A DNA stretch of 64,000 nucleotides, from contig QCXZ01000137.1 of the NCBI GenBank assembly GCA_025024175.1, forward strand, positions 22,134,001 to 22,198,000. The letters run 5' to 3'. The stretch is from Rhyzopertha dominica (Eukaryota; Arthropoda; Insecta; Coleoptera; Bostrichidae). Below, piece by piece: positions 36,903-48,356 of this stretch. A model generated the notes under the pieces. It made no database searches. It saw only the letters and a program-made list of their open reading frames with translations, and was not told the DNA's origin. The first letter of the stretch is position 1, and every line of letters starts with the position of its first letter. The translations under genes and the position numbers were made by a program.

Positions 36903-38565
36903 TATATACCATTCATTCCGTTTTAGTAAGATAAATTTGTTGATATATTTTGGGTGTAAATTAGTGGCATAAAACTTACAAATTCAACGTGGCTGTAGAT
37001 GAAGTTCGTCCCTAACATGATAAACATTTCTCTCTAGATAATAGGCATGCTCTTACGCTATTATTTAATAAGAACCGTTGACTAAACAAAAATTTTTAAA
37101 AGCTATAAAATCTAAAATTTGACTATTTTGATGTGTAAGATCGAAAGTTTTGGTAGTCTGATTAAAAACTGATAAGAAATTTCTTTTTTTGTTGTTCTAA
37201 ACGACCTGATATTTCAAAATTTAGTGGAAATTAGTTAGGTCAGTTACCTCTTTGGTACACGTCACTTGTTATTTTAACCTTGTATCAAAATTATTTGACT
37301 TAATGTAGGAATATATCAAATTGTTGTAACGAAACTGCTCACTCAATAAAGAACTTATCGTATCCATGGACCTGTTTCGCAATAAAAATTAACAAATTGT
37401 GTAGTCTTCTTACTGAATATTTACTGATTTCTAAGTACAGGGGCACTTCTTTGTAGAATAAAACCGCAATATAATTCCCCCTTCCTGTAACATATTCCTT
37501 AATCCTTTTTAAAACAAGTTACAAATTTACGACGCCCACGCTTTTTTGCTTCGTTCTATGGCATTCATACACAGTCATGAGTCGCCTGAGAATAGAAGTT
37601 TAAATACACCTGCCACAGCATTTATAGTTCATTCATTATCACAACATTTGTATTGCTTCTCGTGACACCAGTGATTGCTTTCACACGCATTCGTTCAGCC
37701 CCACGCTGACAACAAAACTCGAAACGAAAACTTGGCCTGTTAATAATGGAAATTGACATTCGTGTAAACCGATAAAAACAAGCGCTGAAGTGTAGGGCAT
37801 TCATTATTTGCATTTCTAAAACGACCAAAACAAACAACGTAGACGGAACGAACATGGAAAACAATAGACGTCAATCTTGATTAATAGCTTCCCCCTTGCT
37901 CGTAACAGAATTGTACCGGGCCCAAAACAAAAAACTACAATAACTGCACCGGCACAGGGAACAATGAAGTGACACCAGCCAGACAGGGAGAATAAAGTGT
38001 ACAACTCGATTAAAAGTTGAAACGCCGCCGGCAGTAAGAAAGAACTCAACGATTCCATCAATGGATGCAAAAAGAGCAGTATTTCACCACAAGGTGGCAA
38101 AAAAGACGCTGAAGATGACAGCGATGTCTGCTTAATAGCGGCACAAAATACTTGTACGAGAACGTGAAGAGCTTGCGACTGGGTGAATCACGGAGCGCAG
38201 GAGTTATCAAGGATACAAAAGAAACAGACGACACAGTTTTTGTGCTCCTTTATATATTTCGGGGCGGCAGGACATCCGTCATTTCAGAACGTTGGAGATT
38301 TCAGCATTCCGTTTATACCTGTGGTGTAGCTAGAGACATGAGCGGCGTTGGGCAAGCCCAAACGGTGTAAAGAACGCGACCCCGCGCATACTCCGACCCC
38401 GCCTATGGCATCAAAATAGCAAATATTATATGAAAATGAAAAAAAAATCCACTACAAAACTATACCAATAAATTACTGCATTCTCTGAATTTATTTCACA
38501 TAATGTGTAGGTGTACATTCCATTAATGTCAATTCGTTAGTTTTTGCACTTGCTTATTAGAAAAT
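36903..38565. other. Unassigned sequence with a GC-richer block
   Basis: The block at 37620-38400 is GC-richer and has open frames on both strands without known motifs. GTGGTGTAGCTAG near 38321-38333 resembles the end of some DNA transposons but lacks a partner. Confidence 0.4.
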
Positions 38566-38569
38566 TATA

Positions 38570-39263
38570 CAGGGTTTCTATAAATTATCCAGGGCGCTTA
38601 TGGAAATTATGGATTAAATAAGTTTGCCTCCTCTCAAGAAGGTGAACACAAGCTTTGACGTATACTTGTCATCTGTCGATTGTTGAATAATTTGATATAT
38701 TTTAATATGAAAACACCCGTGGGAGTTTGTATTTTCAATATATTCTGTAGTGTTTTGTGCAATAATCACCTTTAAGGTTTCAGAAAGCTCACATTTCGGA
38801 GCTGTGGGTGACACGGTTTCGTATAACTTTTGGGTTATGTATCGTATTTGTGAGGTTGTGGCTACAGTACCAGTACGCCTGGCCAGTAATTGCACTGATG
38901 GACAAAAAGATGTTTCTAGCCCGCCGCAATGGTAAAATTTACAAACTAAGTGGTAGTAACACTACACAAAGCTTCCATAGTGCAAGGGTATAGACTGTAG
39001 AGGTTACTACAAGACGACTATACCAATAATTATTGTTATTTCTTATATTTGAATGAAAAATAGAACCGTAAATTGTTGGAAGATTTTTGTAAAGCCATCA
39101 TTTCGTCACTGTAACTTGATCTGCAACCTTCAGTACTATGGTGCTCACTGATGAACAGTGATCGCCGTGCATATTATACCTTGGCAGCAATTATAAAAAG
39201 GCGGCACAAAGAGTTCAGAGATTAACGCCGCCCGTGTTTCATGAATGATTTATAGAAACCTTG
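38570..39263 (+). mobile_element. Non-autonomous TIR element (MITE), copy 2
   Basis: The ends are CAGGGTTTCTATAAATTATC and, in reverse, CAAGGTTTCTATAAATCATT. TATA flanks both sides (38566-38569 and 39264-39267). It is the inverted homologue of 9068-9661, colinear over its length. It carries about 110 extra bases (roughly 38680-38795) and lacks part of the left TIR (the ATTCATGCA stretch). Open frames at 38614-38895 (minus) and 38750-38993 (plus) fall inside and are not conserved as frames in copy 1, so they are not genes. Confidence 0.85.
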
Positions 39264-39269
39264 TATATA

Positions 39270-39388
39270 GTGCATTATATTGTATACCTACAGACACACA
39301 CAACACCCATGCCATGGGCGGGACTCGAAACCTCAACCTCAGGGCACAGAGGCAGGTGCGTTACCTACTAAATCATCGACGTCGGCTT
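39270..39388 (-). repeat. tRNA-derived SINE
   Basis: On the reverse strand TGATTTAGTAGG (39364-39375) is a good RNA polymerase III A box and GGTTTCGAGTCCC (39320-39332) a good B box, one inserted T apart from consensus. The anticodon arm GCAC-CTGCCTCT-GTGC suggests a Gly(GCC)-like ancestor, as inference only. A GGGTGTTGTGTGTGTCTG tail follows. It abuts the end of MITE copy 2. Confidence 0.65.
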
Positions 39389-41261
39389 CTGTTTTTGCCA
39401 AAGATTATCTTAGGTGTAATCGAAACGTAATTCACGTTTGCGAGTGTTTAATCAGTGACGGCGTTTTTCCGAAAAAAAAATATAATCTTTAATGTAAATA
39501 AACTAATTTTATGGATTCTTGTAAACACAATTTCAGGACAACTGCAATTTTCATTTACCTTAATAATTCCAGTAAGAATTATTGAGCAGATTCGGCGGTA
39601 TCAAATGGAAGGTTCATAATCTCTTGATTAATTCTGAATTGACTATTTACAGAGAGAAATGACAAAAATTGTATATTTTGAAATACTGCATTACAAGTTC
39701 AATTACTACAGAAATCTAGAAGTGCAAGTATTTGTTGCTAATAGTACTTTTCTACCTATTTAGCATTTATTGTTTCTTCGTTTGTCAATCCGTTGTGTTG
39801 AAAAAAAAATATATCGCACTATATTGACGCAAAGTACAAACTAGTACATATAAAAACTGTGATTAAGTAGACTATTGTAGTAGTAGAAGTTATTCTTCCG
39901 TAATTAATGCTAATCAGAACAGGCAAAACTGGCTGGAAGAGGACATTAATAATAACATTAAAAGTTCTCCTAAGCAGCTTACGATCATTAACTGAAATAT
40001 TAATATACAAGGAATAGCAGTAGCAAAGGTATAAAAAATTCAATAACCCCAATAATCCTTGATTTAATCTGTTCAGTGTGGCCCACGCTCTAAAATACTT
40101 TAAAATGTATTTTTCAAGGAAAGCCTTATTGCGCGGCTATGGATAACATTACTGCAAATAGTTAATCCGTATCTGTATAGTACATTAGTGTTATCAAACT
40201 TGGGGGGTGCTTTTGGACATATAGTACAGTATTTGTAAAGTTGCATGTGCGTGCATAAAAGAGATGAACAATGTTTGGAAGCTATTTGCAAAGGCGATTG
40301 TTAATGAATTTGACATTGCGCGATAATGCTAATATACGCAATACTTTTCCAGCTGTGACTTTATTCAGTGTATTGACACACCAATCACTGGGAATCTGAA
40401 TAAGCTGAATACAAATAGCATAAAAAGAGTAATAATTTGCATATCCCACAAAATCAATTTCTCTAAACACTTGTATTACTGTGAGACAAATTTTGTTCTT
40501 TCTCAATTTCTCAATCAAGCGAAGATGCCAATTTAAATGGATTTAAGCATCTTCGTTACTTTTTCGAAATTTTCTCTTTGAGAATTCAATATGAACCGCC
40601 CCACATACCAAATTCGTGTTATTTTTAGCGGCATAATCTTCCTACATCCAAATGCGGAATGCGTAAAAGAGAAGGGAAATGGGGCTTACCGATATCTAGA
40701 GCCGGCGGCTACCATCGGGATAAGGAAATAAGTGGGGAAACGAAGTTTATATCCGAGTTTGGCAAGCTATAAGTACCCGGTTTGGCGTAAACCGGCAGCG
40801 CCGCGGGGAACATGGAATTTCCAAGGTGCACCTACATATACTGCATAACACCGGCTAAACCCCTACAGTTAATGAAGTTAATTCAAAGCACCCGAAACGT
40901 GTTTGTTTCCCGTATCCCTGCTGTGTATAAATAAGACCGTGCACCGCCCCAGCAGCAAATGCCCTTGTACAAACATCGCAGGGAGATGGTGTTTGTTTTT
41001 GAGTTAATGTCAAGATCACAAGGAATAAAAAACACATCGCTCGCTCTAATCCGTACTCCCGAAATATAAAGAGATTTATTTACAGAGCATCGACGTCATC
41101 GATTCGTAGAATGGGACATTTTTATCATCATCCACAGATGGGTAAAATTATTATAACCATAAAGTTTTCGACTTCATACTTCATTCAATAGTTTGCTTTA
41201 GCGGTGTAAATACATGATAATCACTTGATCCTTCTTTCTTCTGGATTGGAATCATTTTTAG
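39389..41261. other. Unassigned sequence with a GC-richer block
   Basis: No gene recognised. The block at 40590-41040 has balanced composition and high complexity, compatible with conserved noncoding or exonic DNA. The 60-codon minus frame at 40855-41037 has no motif. Confidence 0.4.
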
Positions 41262-41540
41262 ATGTCAATGTTTCGGTAGTTTTTACAAGCTGCATCTTCA
41301 TGGTACAACACTTTAACTGATGATGGACTTTGGGGGATGGGTTTATCCTGATTGAAGTTGGATAGGTACCTGATGATTTCCAGTGACTCACGGATTTTTC
41401 TGGGTATACAAGTATAAATAGATTTTAGCAGGGAAAATTTTAGCAAGGAATTAAGATGGGGAAATTCTATTTGATGATCTGCCTCCTAACAGTGTTCCGC
41501 AAAAACAGATTCAATACTTCTTTCATGTTCGGATAAATGG
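41262..41540 (-). pseudogene. Penelope-like endonuclease C-terminal fragment and tail
   Basis: Reverse-strand reading gives ERSIESVFAEHC then ADHQIEF near 41480-41535, and PRKIRESLEIIRYLSNFNQD near 41340-41400. Both resemble the C-terminal half of GIY-YIG domains in Penelope-like retroelements, where a histidine-containing helix and an E-x2-I/L block are conserved. After the frame, ATGAAGATGC ... ACTACCGAAACA (41271-41302 in reverse) stands where other copies carry CTGANGA ... GAAA, with the first core base changed. Protein sequence and tail differ from the copy at 44.6-45.4 kb, so this is a separate family. Confidence 0.55.
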
Positions 41541-44143
41541 GTATACTAATTGGTACATTTGGTTTCATATATACAATATATTTGACCATACAAACAAGGC
41601 ATTGGCATTTGATCGATGGGCGTAATTTGGCTAGCTACGTCACAACATGGTGGCCACACGAGAAACGCGGTTCATTTACAGATGTTGTTCAATGCGAGGT
41701 GTTTGTTTTTGTGTACCGTGTGATTATTGTAATTTGTAATGTCGCAATTTTATGTATTGGTAAAGAAAATCACGCCATTTTAGGAAAAGACCTAGCAAAT
41801 TCTAGGCAGTCAATAAAAAAGTTTTTTAACGAAAATGCTGAAGTCGTTGAAACATTAGGACGGTGCTTATGATCCCGCTCTTTTGGCTAGTTATCCTCGT
41901 GAAATAAAGGTTATCTGAATTATAAATATATACAGTACTTCAGCAACCTGTAAGTGTAATGCTGTAGCAATGGGGCAATGCAATTACATCTCTGCAGTTC
42001 TGTGGCATTCCACAAGCTGGTATTGTATGAATTTTATACTTTGAAGATAAGATATTTCATTTTCAAAAATATATCTTACTCATTATATGATTTCTTTTTG
42101 AGGTTCAGAGAGTAATAATTTTAACTGGTGTAGTTACTCATATTTTTATCTAAATTTTTATGATTTCATAAGCCAAATCGGAGTAAATAATTTTTTATAA
42201 TTATGTAAATCTTTCAGCCTTGTTTTGGTTTTGGGTATCTATATTTTAGGATTACTGATGTAGGTAGGTAAGTGAAATAGACGGGCATAATGTTATTTGA
42301 TTACAAAAGAGTTAAAAAAAACATCGAATAGTGATAGCGGCCACGACCACTCAAAGAGTATTCATACTTTCATAGGAATAGGAAGGGTTCAAAAAATAAT
42401 AAAAAGCGGTAGCTTATACGTTATTTTACAAGGAAAATTGTTGCATTGCACTTTGGACACGGACACAAAGGCTCTAAACAACTAAACAAAAGTTTGTAAC
42501 CAGTGCCAAAGAAATATTACCTAACTCTATCTTTTATAAGAGAAGTAAAATTCAAAGTCTAATTCGACTGGCTTTATTTTCCACCAAGTCTGATGAGGGT
42601 AGGTGTCAAGTGCTCACCCTCGTCAATTTTATTATTTTAATAATTACATCATTAAAAACTCTTTATGGATAACAAGTTTTTTTCAATTTCAGGTAAACTA
42701 TTCTACTTAACTTTTATTTTTGTAGTGCCTTGACAGCTTTTTGTTTCAAGGCAGGAAAGATTGCTTTCTAACCTAGGGATTCAATGTAACTTCTTACCCT
42801 AAAAAATGACGTATGCAGATAAATTACTAAGCCGTTTTCTTTTAATATTTCGGGTATATGAGCTACATTTTGCAGTAAATATTACACGAAAGGGTTAAAT
42901 TAATAATCGATTTAAAATCGTATTATATAAAATGATTAATTCAATTATTATGCCTTTTGGTAAATGTAGAAGTGTAGTAGATTATCAGAATTAAAATGAT
43001 ATGAAATAATTGTTTACGGTTAAACGCTATAATGATAAAACATAATAGTAGGGTTCATTAGCTGCAAGTGCTCCTTGGTTTGAATAAATATGCTTTTACC
43101 ACGCGCTTTACCACATAATACTTAATAAGTCATATCCATCTACATGTAACAAATTATTGAAGATATGTAAAGAATTCTTCTAGTTAAATTATACTAATTC
43201 TTTATGGATGCTCCTATATAGTATAAGCAACTGAAGAAATTTACGTTTCTATACGACAGTTGCGGTATTATAAATTCCCTTAACGGTCTGACCCTTATGA
43301 GTTAGTAACTTTCATTTGTTATGCTAGCAGAAAGGGTAATCTTAATACACTGCTACAACTCTACAAAGTGGAAAAGCAGGTGTGTGCCAGCTAACCCATT
43401 TGACTTCTTCAATTTTAATGGTGATTAAGGATATTATAATAAGGAGCATCTTACTCCATTATAACGCTGGTAACTTGGGAAGTTTAAGCTCATTCCAACA
43501 ATGGAAATAGGCCCTCTTACTACCAAGTTATTTACCTATGGATTGTGTTTAATTAAAGTGCCTCGCTATTCATAGATAAGTGAAGTTCTGCGTATCGGTG
43601 GTCGGAAATGGGTATATCAGGAACCTGTCTGGAGAATTCACAATGAGCTTTAGCAGGAGTAGCTTTTCAGGCTTGATTTATTCTGAACTTGATTACTACG
43701 TTCCATGTTATGCGTATATGCTTTATAATGATTTGATGTATTCGGGCGTTTATGAACTATAGGTAGGTGCTATTCATTGGTTAAAGCATTATTTGAACAC
43801 CTGTCATAATAAACTCAGAGCAACCTGAGGAGCAAGGGTAAAAAATTTATTTTCCTTATTACATCAATAAAGATCGGCTGGATGAGTTTTAGAGTATTAT
43901 TATTTGCTCAATAACTAGTCAGTTATTTTTTTTGGAAACTGCTGTAACGTATTAGGCGGTATCGCTTAAAGATAAAAAAATGGTTCAAAAATGGTGCTGT
44001 CAGCTACAAACATTTCTCGGACTCCTGCATAATCACTGGGTAAAAGGCATTCGGATGCGCAAGGTCCATTCCAGTAGTTAAGCATCAGCATGCTGTCGAG
44101 TTGAAAATACCACAGCTTGTTAATATGATAATCATTTAAAATG
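41541..44143. other. Unassigned sequence
   Basis: No recognisable gene. A 111-codon plus frame at 41537-41872 (contains RHWHLIDGRNLASYVTTWWP) is protein-like in composition, but I cannot place it. Shorter frames at 42297-42485 and 43580-43762 are also unrecognised. Confidence 0.4.
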
Positions 44144-44250
44144 CAGGCTACAGGTCACTTTCTTTAGGAATAGATCCCATAATGGTAGCTAGGTGACTTT
44201 GTCATCATGTCAGTGTAATGCTGACAGATGGCATTGCCATCTAAATTCTT
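44144..44250 (-). repeat. Dispersed ~105-bp repeat, copy B
   Basis: Reverse complement matches copies A and C: AATTTAGATGGCAATGCCAT, then CTGTCAGCATTACACTGACA, CAAAGTCACCTAGCTACCAT, and GTGACCTGTAGCCTG. The hairpin is slightly degraded here (ATTCCTAAAGAAAGT). Confidence 0.8.
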
Positions 44251-44579
44251 ACTTACATGATAATCATTAATTTGTTTAAATCGATTAAGTTACTTAAAAC
44301 TTTTTAAGTGACTACACAATTACATCAAAAATTTAATTAAAAAAAATATTTTTTATTAAAATGTTGTTTTATTTTTGCGCATTTTTTTAAGAAGGGTAGA
44401 GTATACTCGTATATCCATTATAACAAAATGGTTGGCTGGCTAGGCAGCTCGGTTAAGCTCAAGAACTCTGCAACCAAATTTGTAGAATGCTCTGGTTTGA
44501 AACATTTAGCTAATCAGTTAAGTCGAGTTATTAGTCCGCCTGCTAGTTTTATTTTATAAAGTGCACAAACACAGCTGAG

Positions 44580-45420
44580 AGCGCGAGTTTATCAATAATA
44601 TAATAATTATAACACTGGTAATGTTTCAGTTTTTATTGAGTTTAACCTCTTACATGTTTCAGCTTATTAGGCCTTTCTCAAAAAGTGTACAAAACGAAAC
44701 TGTTGCTTAAAGTTAGATGCAGATCCACGAGCCTCTATACCTACGAGCGGGTGACATTTATGGAAGCGTTGATAAACAAACTAGGGAATTCCACTTGATC
44801 GTTACAGATATTTTTGTGGGGGTTGTTAAGTGTTCTGTTTATGTGTAACTAACTAAATGTGTAATCCTAACCTGATGCCGTTTGAACGTTATGTAACATT
44901 TTAAATGTTTTTTCGTCAAATGTATGATTGAGAGTTACACAATGTTTTGAAAAGCCAGTTAAATTCCTATTATTTAATATGGATTTTTTATGTTCTTTAA
45001 TTCTTTCCTTAAAACTACGACCTGTGCACCTATATAACTAATATTACATTCTTCGCAATTAATTTCGTATACACCACTTTTGTTACCGTTGTCCGTCTTA
45101 TCTTTATTGTTTACTAACAATGCTCCTAAATTGCTTCTATTCACGGAAATAAACTTTCTGTTGTCATTAGAGAAGTATCTTGACATTTTTTCACTAACAT
45201 TGCCTATGTAATTTATTGACTGCTATACTTTAACTTCAGTTGAGCTTTGCGAATTTATCAATTTGTGGAAAATTACTTCACTGCAGATAGTATGAATTTT
45301 GAATTGCATCTGATCTTTAATTATAAGCAACGAATTTTCTTGCAAATAATCGAATTCGAGGTTCAGTTTTAAATTCGGGGTATAGCCATTTGAATCTAGA
45401 AGTGCAATGATGAAAAGTGA
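44580..45420 (-). pseudogene. Penelope-like retroelement fragment with GIY-YIG endonuclease
   Basis: Reverse-strand reading from about 45420 is open for long stretches (QENSLLIIKDQMQFKIHTIC). At 45186-44974 comes a frame with FISVNRSNLGALLVNNKDKT and GVYEINCEECNISYIG. The latter is the GIY-YIG nuclease signature, including the paired cysteines common in Penelope-like elements. After a frameshift, EHKKSILNNRN, LTGFSKHCVTLNHTFDEKTF and KMLHNVQTASG extend the domain. The nuclease nicks DNA for target-primed reverse transcription. The noncoding tail at 44653-44682 reads TGAGAAAGGCCTAATAAGCT then GAAACATGT, similar in layout to the hammerhead-like cores at 24.7 and 28.86 kb. The reverse transcriptase is missing, as usual in 5'-truncated copies. 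Confidence 0.75.
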
Positions 45421-46439
45421 ATTATGTATGAAACATCTCCTGTGAATTTTGAAATAGTGTAGTAATTATGCCAGATTTCAGTTGGAGCCAAAAAAAGTAT
45501 TTTGATAATTTCATAAGAATTACATACAATAAGTACAAGATACGTCACGTCAAAATGTGCTAAGGAGCTCGATGAACCGATCACTTTCAGGCATGTTTTT
45601 TTGAATTATGATAAATTATTTTAGTAGTAGTATAAAACATAGCGTTCTTTATCGCCGAAAAGTGCGAGCAGAAATTTCTCGTACTATCAATTGTCCATTA
45701 GGGACGTTAGTTGCTTAAATAGAAAACTATTTGTTTAATTATTTGAGTATTTATATAGTCAAAAATATAAGCGTAAAATAAATAACTGTTTTTAAATTTA
45801 TAAGCGGCGGTAAGAAAATGTGAATACTTATAATAAGCCAGAAGGTCAATTATAGGAGTAATAAGCATTTTCTTCTGAAATATTACGAAAAAAGAATACA
45901 CTACTTACATGAGCCTCAATCTTATTTTAATATCTCTGCAGAAAACAACAAGGCTATCTAAAATCAGCAGTTTATGCTTTTTTAATTCGCGAGTACGCGA
46001 AAAGTCCTTCGAAAAACTATGGGTAGGGCCTATATTGAACAACTGGTCATCGTATTTCTTTAAACAGACCGATAAACAACAGAGAAGAATCTTAAACCAG
46101 CAAAACGGCAAAAGCAAAGCACAATATTATTCCGAAATAATGAGTTGGGGCAGGTCCCATTATTACTACATATAGAGATTAGTTATATTATATACATTAG
46201 ATTCAGTTTTTTGATTGGGACACGAGGTTTGAATTCCTGGATTTTCTGTAACTTGCCACCATGAACTTGTCTGTGCCCAGAAATTTATATCTGGTCACGT
46301 GTCTTAGTGAAACACAGTAGAGAAAGGAAAATAGCGCCCAAAAATTTCAAGCACAGAAAAAAGTAATGTTTACGATCTCTTGTAATTAATTAGTCTTTTG
46401 CAAAATAAACGCATGCGTTTATGCATTTTTGCTCACTTG
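45421..46439. other. Unassigned sequence
   Basis: AT-rich. Open frames at 45396-45584, 45905-46117 (minus) and 45909-46175 (plus) have no recognisable motif and overlap each other. Confidence 0.4.
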
Positions 46440-46620
46440 AAAATGCGCAAGTCACAATTCGAGTCTGCGGTTTCCAACAGATTAATCTTCGCTAGATATG
46501 GCCCCAGTGACTATTACCTGATTGAGAATTTTAAAAAAGATGTTCGAATGCGTCAGTTCAATATAACGATGAATGGATTGTGGTTTGTACATATTCTGTT
46601 CTGATACGGAGTCATTGATG
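46440..46620 (+). pseudogene. mariner transposase C-terminal fragment
   Basis: The plus-strand frame at 46398-46604 includes LIFARYGPSDYYLIENFKKD, matching the mariner block PDLAPSDYHLFxxLKxxL that contains the third catalytic aspartate. VRMRQFN follows as in the family, and a shifted frame then gives DEWIV. The first two catalytic residues and the N-terminal HTH domains are not present, and the open frame continues only by chance. This is a canonical mariner type, distinct from the WIGRxGP-type transposases elsewhere in the window. Confidence 0.5.
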
Positions 46621-47575
46621 AAACAATGCGTATTTTTTTGCATATTTTTGCTAACCAGTTTACTAACAACTTTTTGAAAGAGGTGGTTAGAGGCCTTCTT
46701 GTTAGCTACCAACCATTAAAACTGGTTTTGCAGAAGTGATTTCCTCTGCAGTTCTTCCTTAGAACGGTAGAAATAAGTGTAATAAAATAGTTATAACGGT
46801 AATAAAGCATTGACGATGACTCGCCATTAAATTTGTTTATTAGGTTGTCTCATATATCTATTACCGTTTAAATAAAATTTCCCTACACAGACTGCGTAAC
46901 GAACCTCGTAATAATTGTTGATTGTATCAATTAAGTATTTAATCGACAACGAAGAGCAGCTCCAGTTTATATAATCCCTACAAAAATTCTGTTACGGATA
47001 CTGCCCCATAAAAGTATAAATCAGGAACGGCATTACACAAATTACGGCTTTCTGCTTAAAACCTCCGCAAATTGAAAATAAACGAGGTAAACGAAATTGT
47101 TCATCGATCGCGACATTACGTGGAGTCCCTGGGCTGATTCAGTCGTCTGAAGTATCACCGGCTCTCTCCGAAAAATCCAGCAATTTATTTTGTCTCGCGA
47201 AACTTCCGAGAGCATAGCAAACGTTTCATATAAATTAAAAGTTTCTATTTTTCGGCGGCTTCCTTTGAATTCGAAAGTAAAATGAAGCCCCTTTGCCGGA
47301 AAGAAGGGGATTCAGAAAATTGCTTTAGAAGTCTTTCAAGATAACATTAAACAACCATGTCTAGACGATGCAACCGGCATTTTGATCAATAAAACTTTGA
47401 TGTCAAAAATTTGTGGTTAGCTCAAGAAATGGATTTAAACGTAAATAAAAGTGGATAAATATACGATTTAATTAGCGCTGATAAAGCTTTCACTACACAG
47501 TTGTAACTAAGAAGTACAGACGATATGACCAATATTTACTTAATATTATTTATTACATATCATACCTACAAAGTA
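46621..47575. other. Unassigned sequence
   Basis: No gene recognised. The block at 47030-47330 is complex and relatively GC-rich and may be conserved noncoding DNA. Confidence 0.4.
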
Positions 47576-47579
47576 AACA

Positions 47580-47701
47580 AATAAACATACGTGATACTTT
47601 AGGTAAAAATGTGTTGCCAGCTTTGTCCGGGATTTGAACCCTAATCAAACGCTCTAACCACTGAGCTTTTAAACCCCTATCCAAGATCGATATCAAAGCG
47701 G
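47580..47701 (-). repeat. tRNA-derived SINE, copy 1
   Basis: Reverse complement: AGCTCAGTGGTTAGAGC forms the A box and GGTTCAAATCC (47630-47640) is a perfect B-box consensus. The 5' part CCGCTTTGATATCGATCTTG is shared with copy 2. The region between the boxes is about 14 bases shorter than in copy 2, so the anticodon arm is deleted. The tail starts GACAAAGCTGGCAACAC, as in the other copies. Confidence 0.75.
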
Positions 47702-47784
47702 CATATGCACATCAAAGTTTACAATGTAATGCTGCAAATGCGCCGGATGACTCGTCGCTCAGTATTTTCGAGCTTCGGAGTGTA

Positions 47785-47983
47785 ATTATATATAATGAAA
47801 GATAATTATTATCTGAATTAATTTTTAATGAACATACGTGATATTTTAATAAGTTAACAGGCATATGAACTGAAAAAGTGTTGCCAGCTTTGACCGGTAT
47901 TAAACCCGAGGCCTTTTGTACACTAGTCAAACGTTCTAACCACTGAGTTATCAAAACCCTATTCAAGATCGAGGTCAAAGCGG
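47785..47983 (-). repeat. tRNA-Thr-like SINE, copy 2
   Basis: Reverse complement begins CCGCTTTGACCTCGATCTTG. It contains an A box (ATAACTCAGTGGTTAGAAC) and a somewhat changed B box (GGGTTTAATACC). The anticodon arm TTTGA-CTAGTGT-ACAAA has T33 and anticodon AGT, pointing to a threonine tRNA ancestor. The 3' body GGCAACACTTTTTCAGTTCA continues to ATATATAATT at about 47787. The minus-strand open frame at 47712-47978 coincides with this SINE and is not a gene. Confidence 0.8.
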
Positions 47984-48112
47984 CCCCGGGTTCAAATACC
48001 GGTCAAAGTTGACAACACTTTTTCACTTCATATGTATGCCTGTTAATCCATTAAAATATCCAGTATGTTCATTATAAATGAATTCAGCCAATAATTACCT
48101 TTCATTATACAT
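47984..48112 (+). repeat. tRNA-Thr-like SINE, copy 3 (5'-truncated, inverted)
   Basis: Starts CCCGGGTTCAAATACCGGTC, i.e. at the B box, and continues with GACAACACTTTTTCACTTCA and on to TTTCATTATAC, homologous to copy 2 in the opposite direction. It begins at the base after copy 2's 5' end, so the pair forms a head-to-head inverted repeat. Confidence 0.8.
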
Positions 48113-48356
48113 AAACAAATAGTTTCTTTATAAACATTATCAGCGGGTTGTCTACACGAGCTCTATCGAGCTCCAGATATCTATAAATCGCACAATATCT
48201 TAATATAATATATTCCACAAAAAACAAAGTAGGTTAATCTGAAATAAATCAAACCAAAGTAAGTCCAATACAGTAAATAAGACAGTTTTGGTCCATTGCT
48301 TTAAAATTAATCGTTTAAGTAAAATATGAATCTAGTTTTATCAATTATCAATTATA
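48113..48356. other. Unassigned spacer
   Basis: AT-rich spacer between the SINE cluster and the inverted-repeat element. The last four bases are TATA. Confidence 0.4.

Noticed and set aside
46190..46240. GGTTTGAATTCC as a tRNA B box
   Set aside because: No A box at the right distance and no SINE body similarity.
47712..47978. 88-codon minus-strand open frame
   Set aside because: It lies within a tRNA-derived SINE and reads through its A and B boxes.
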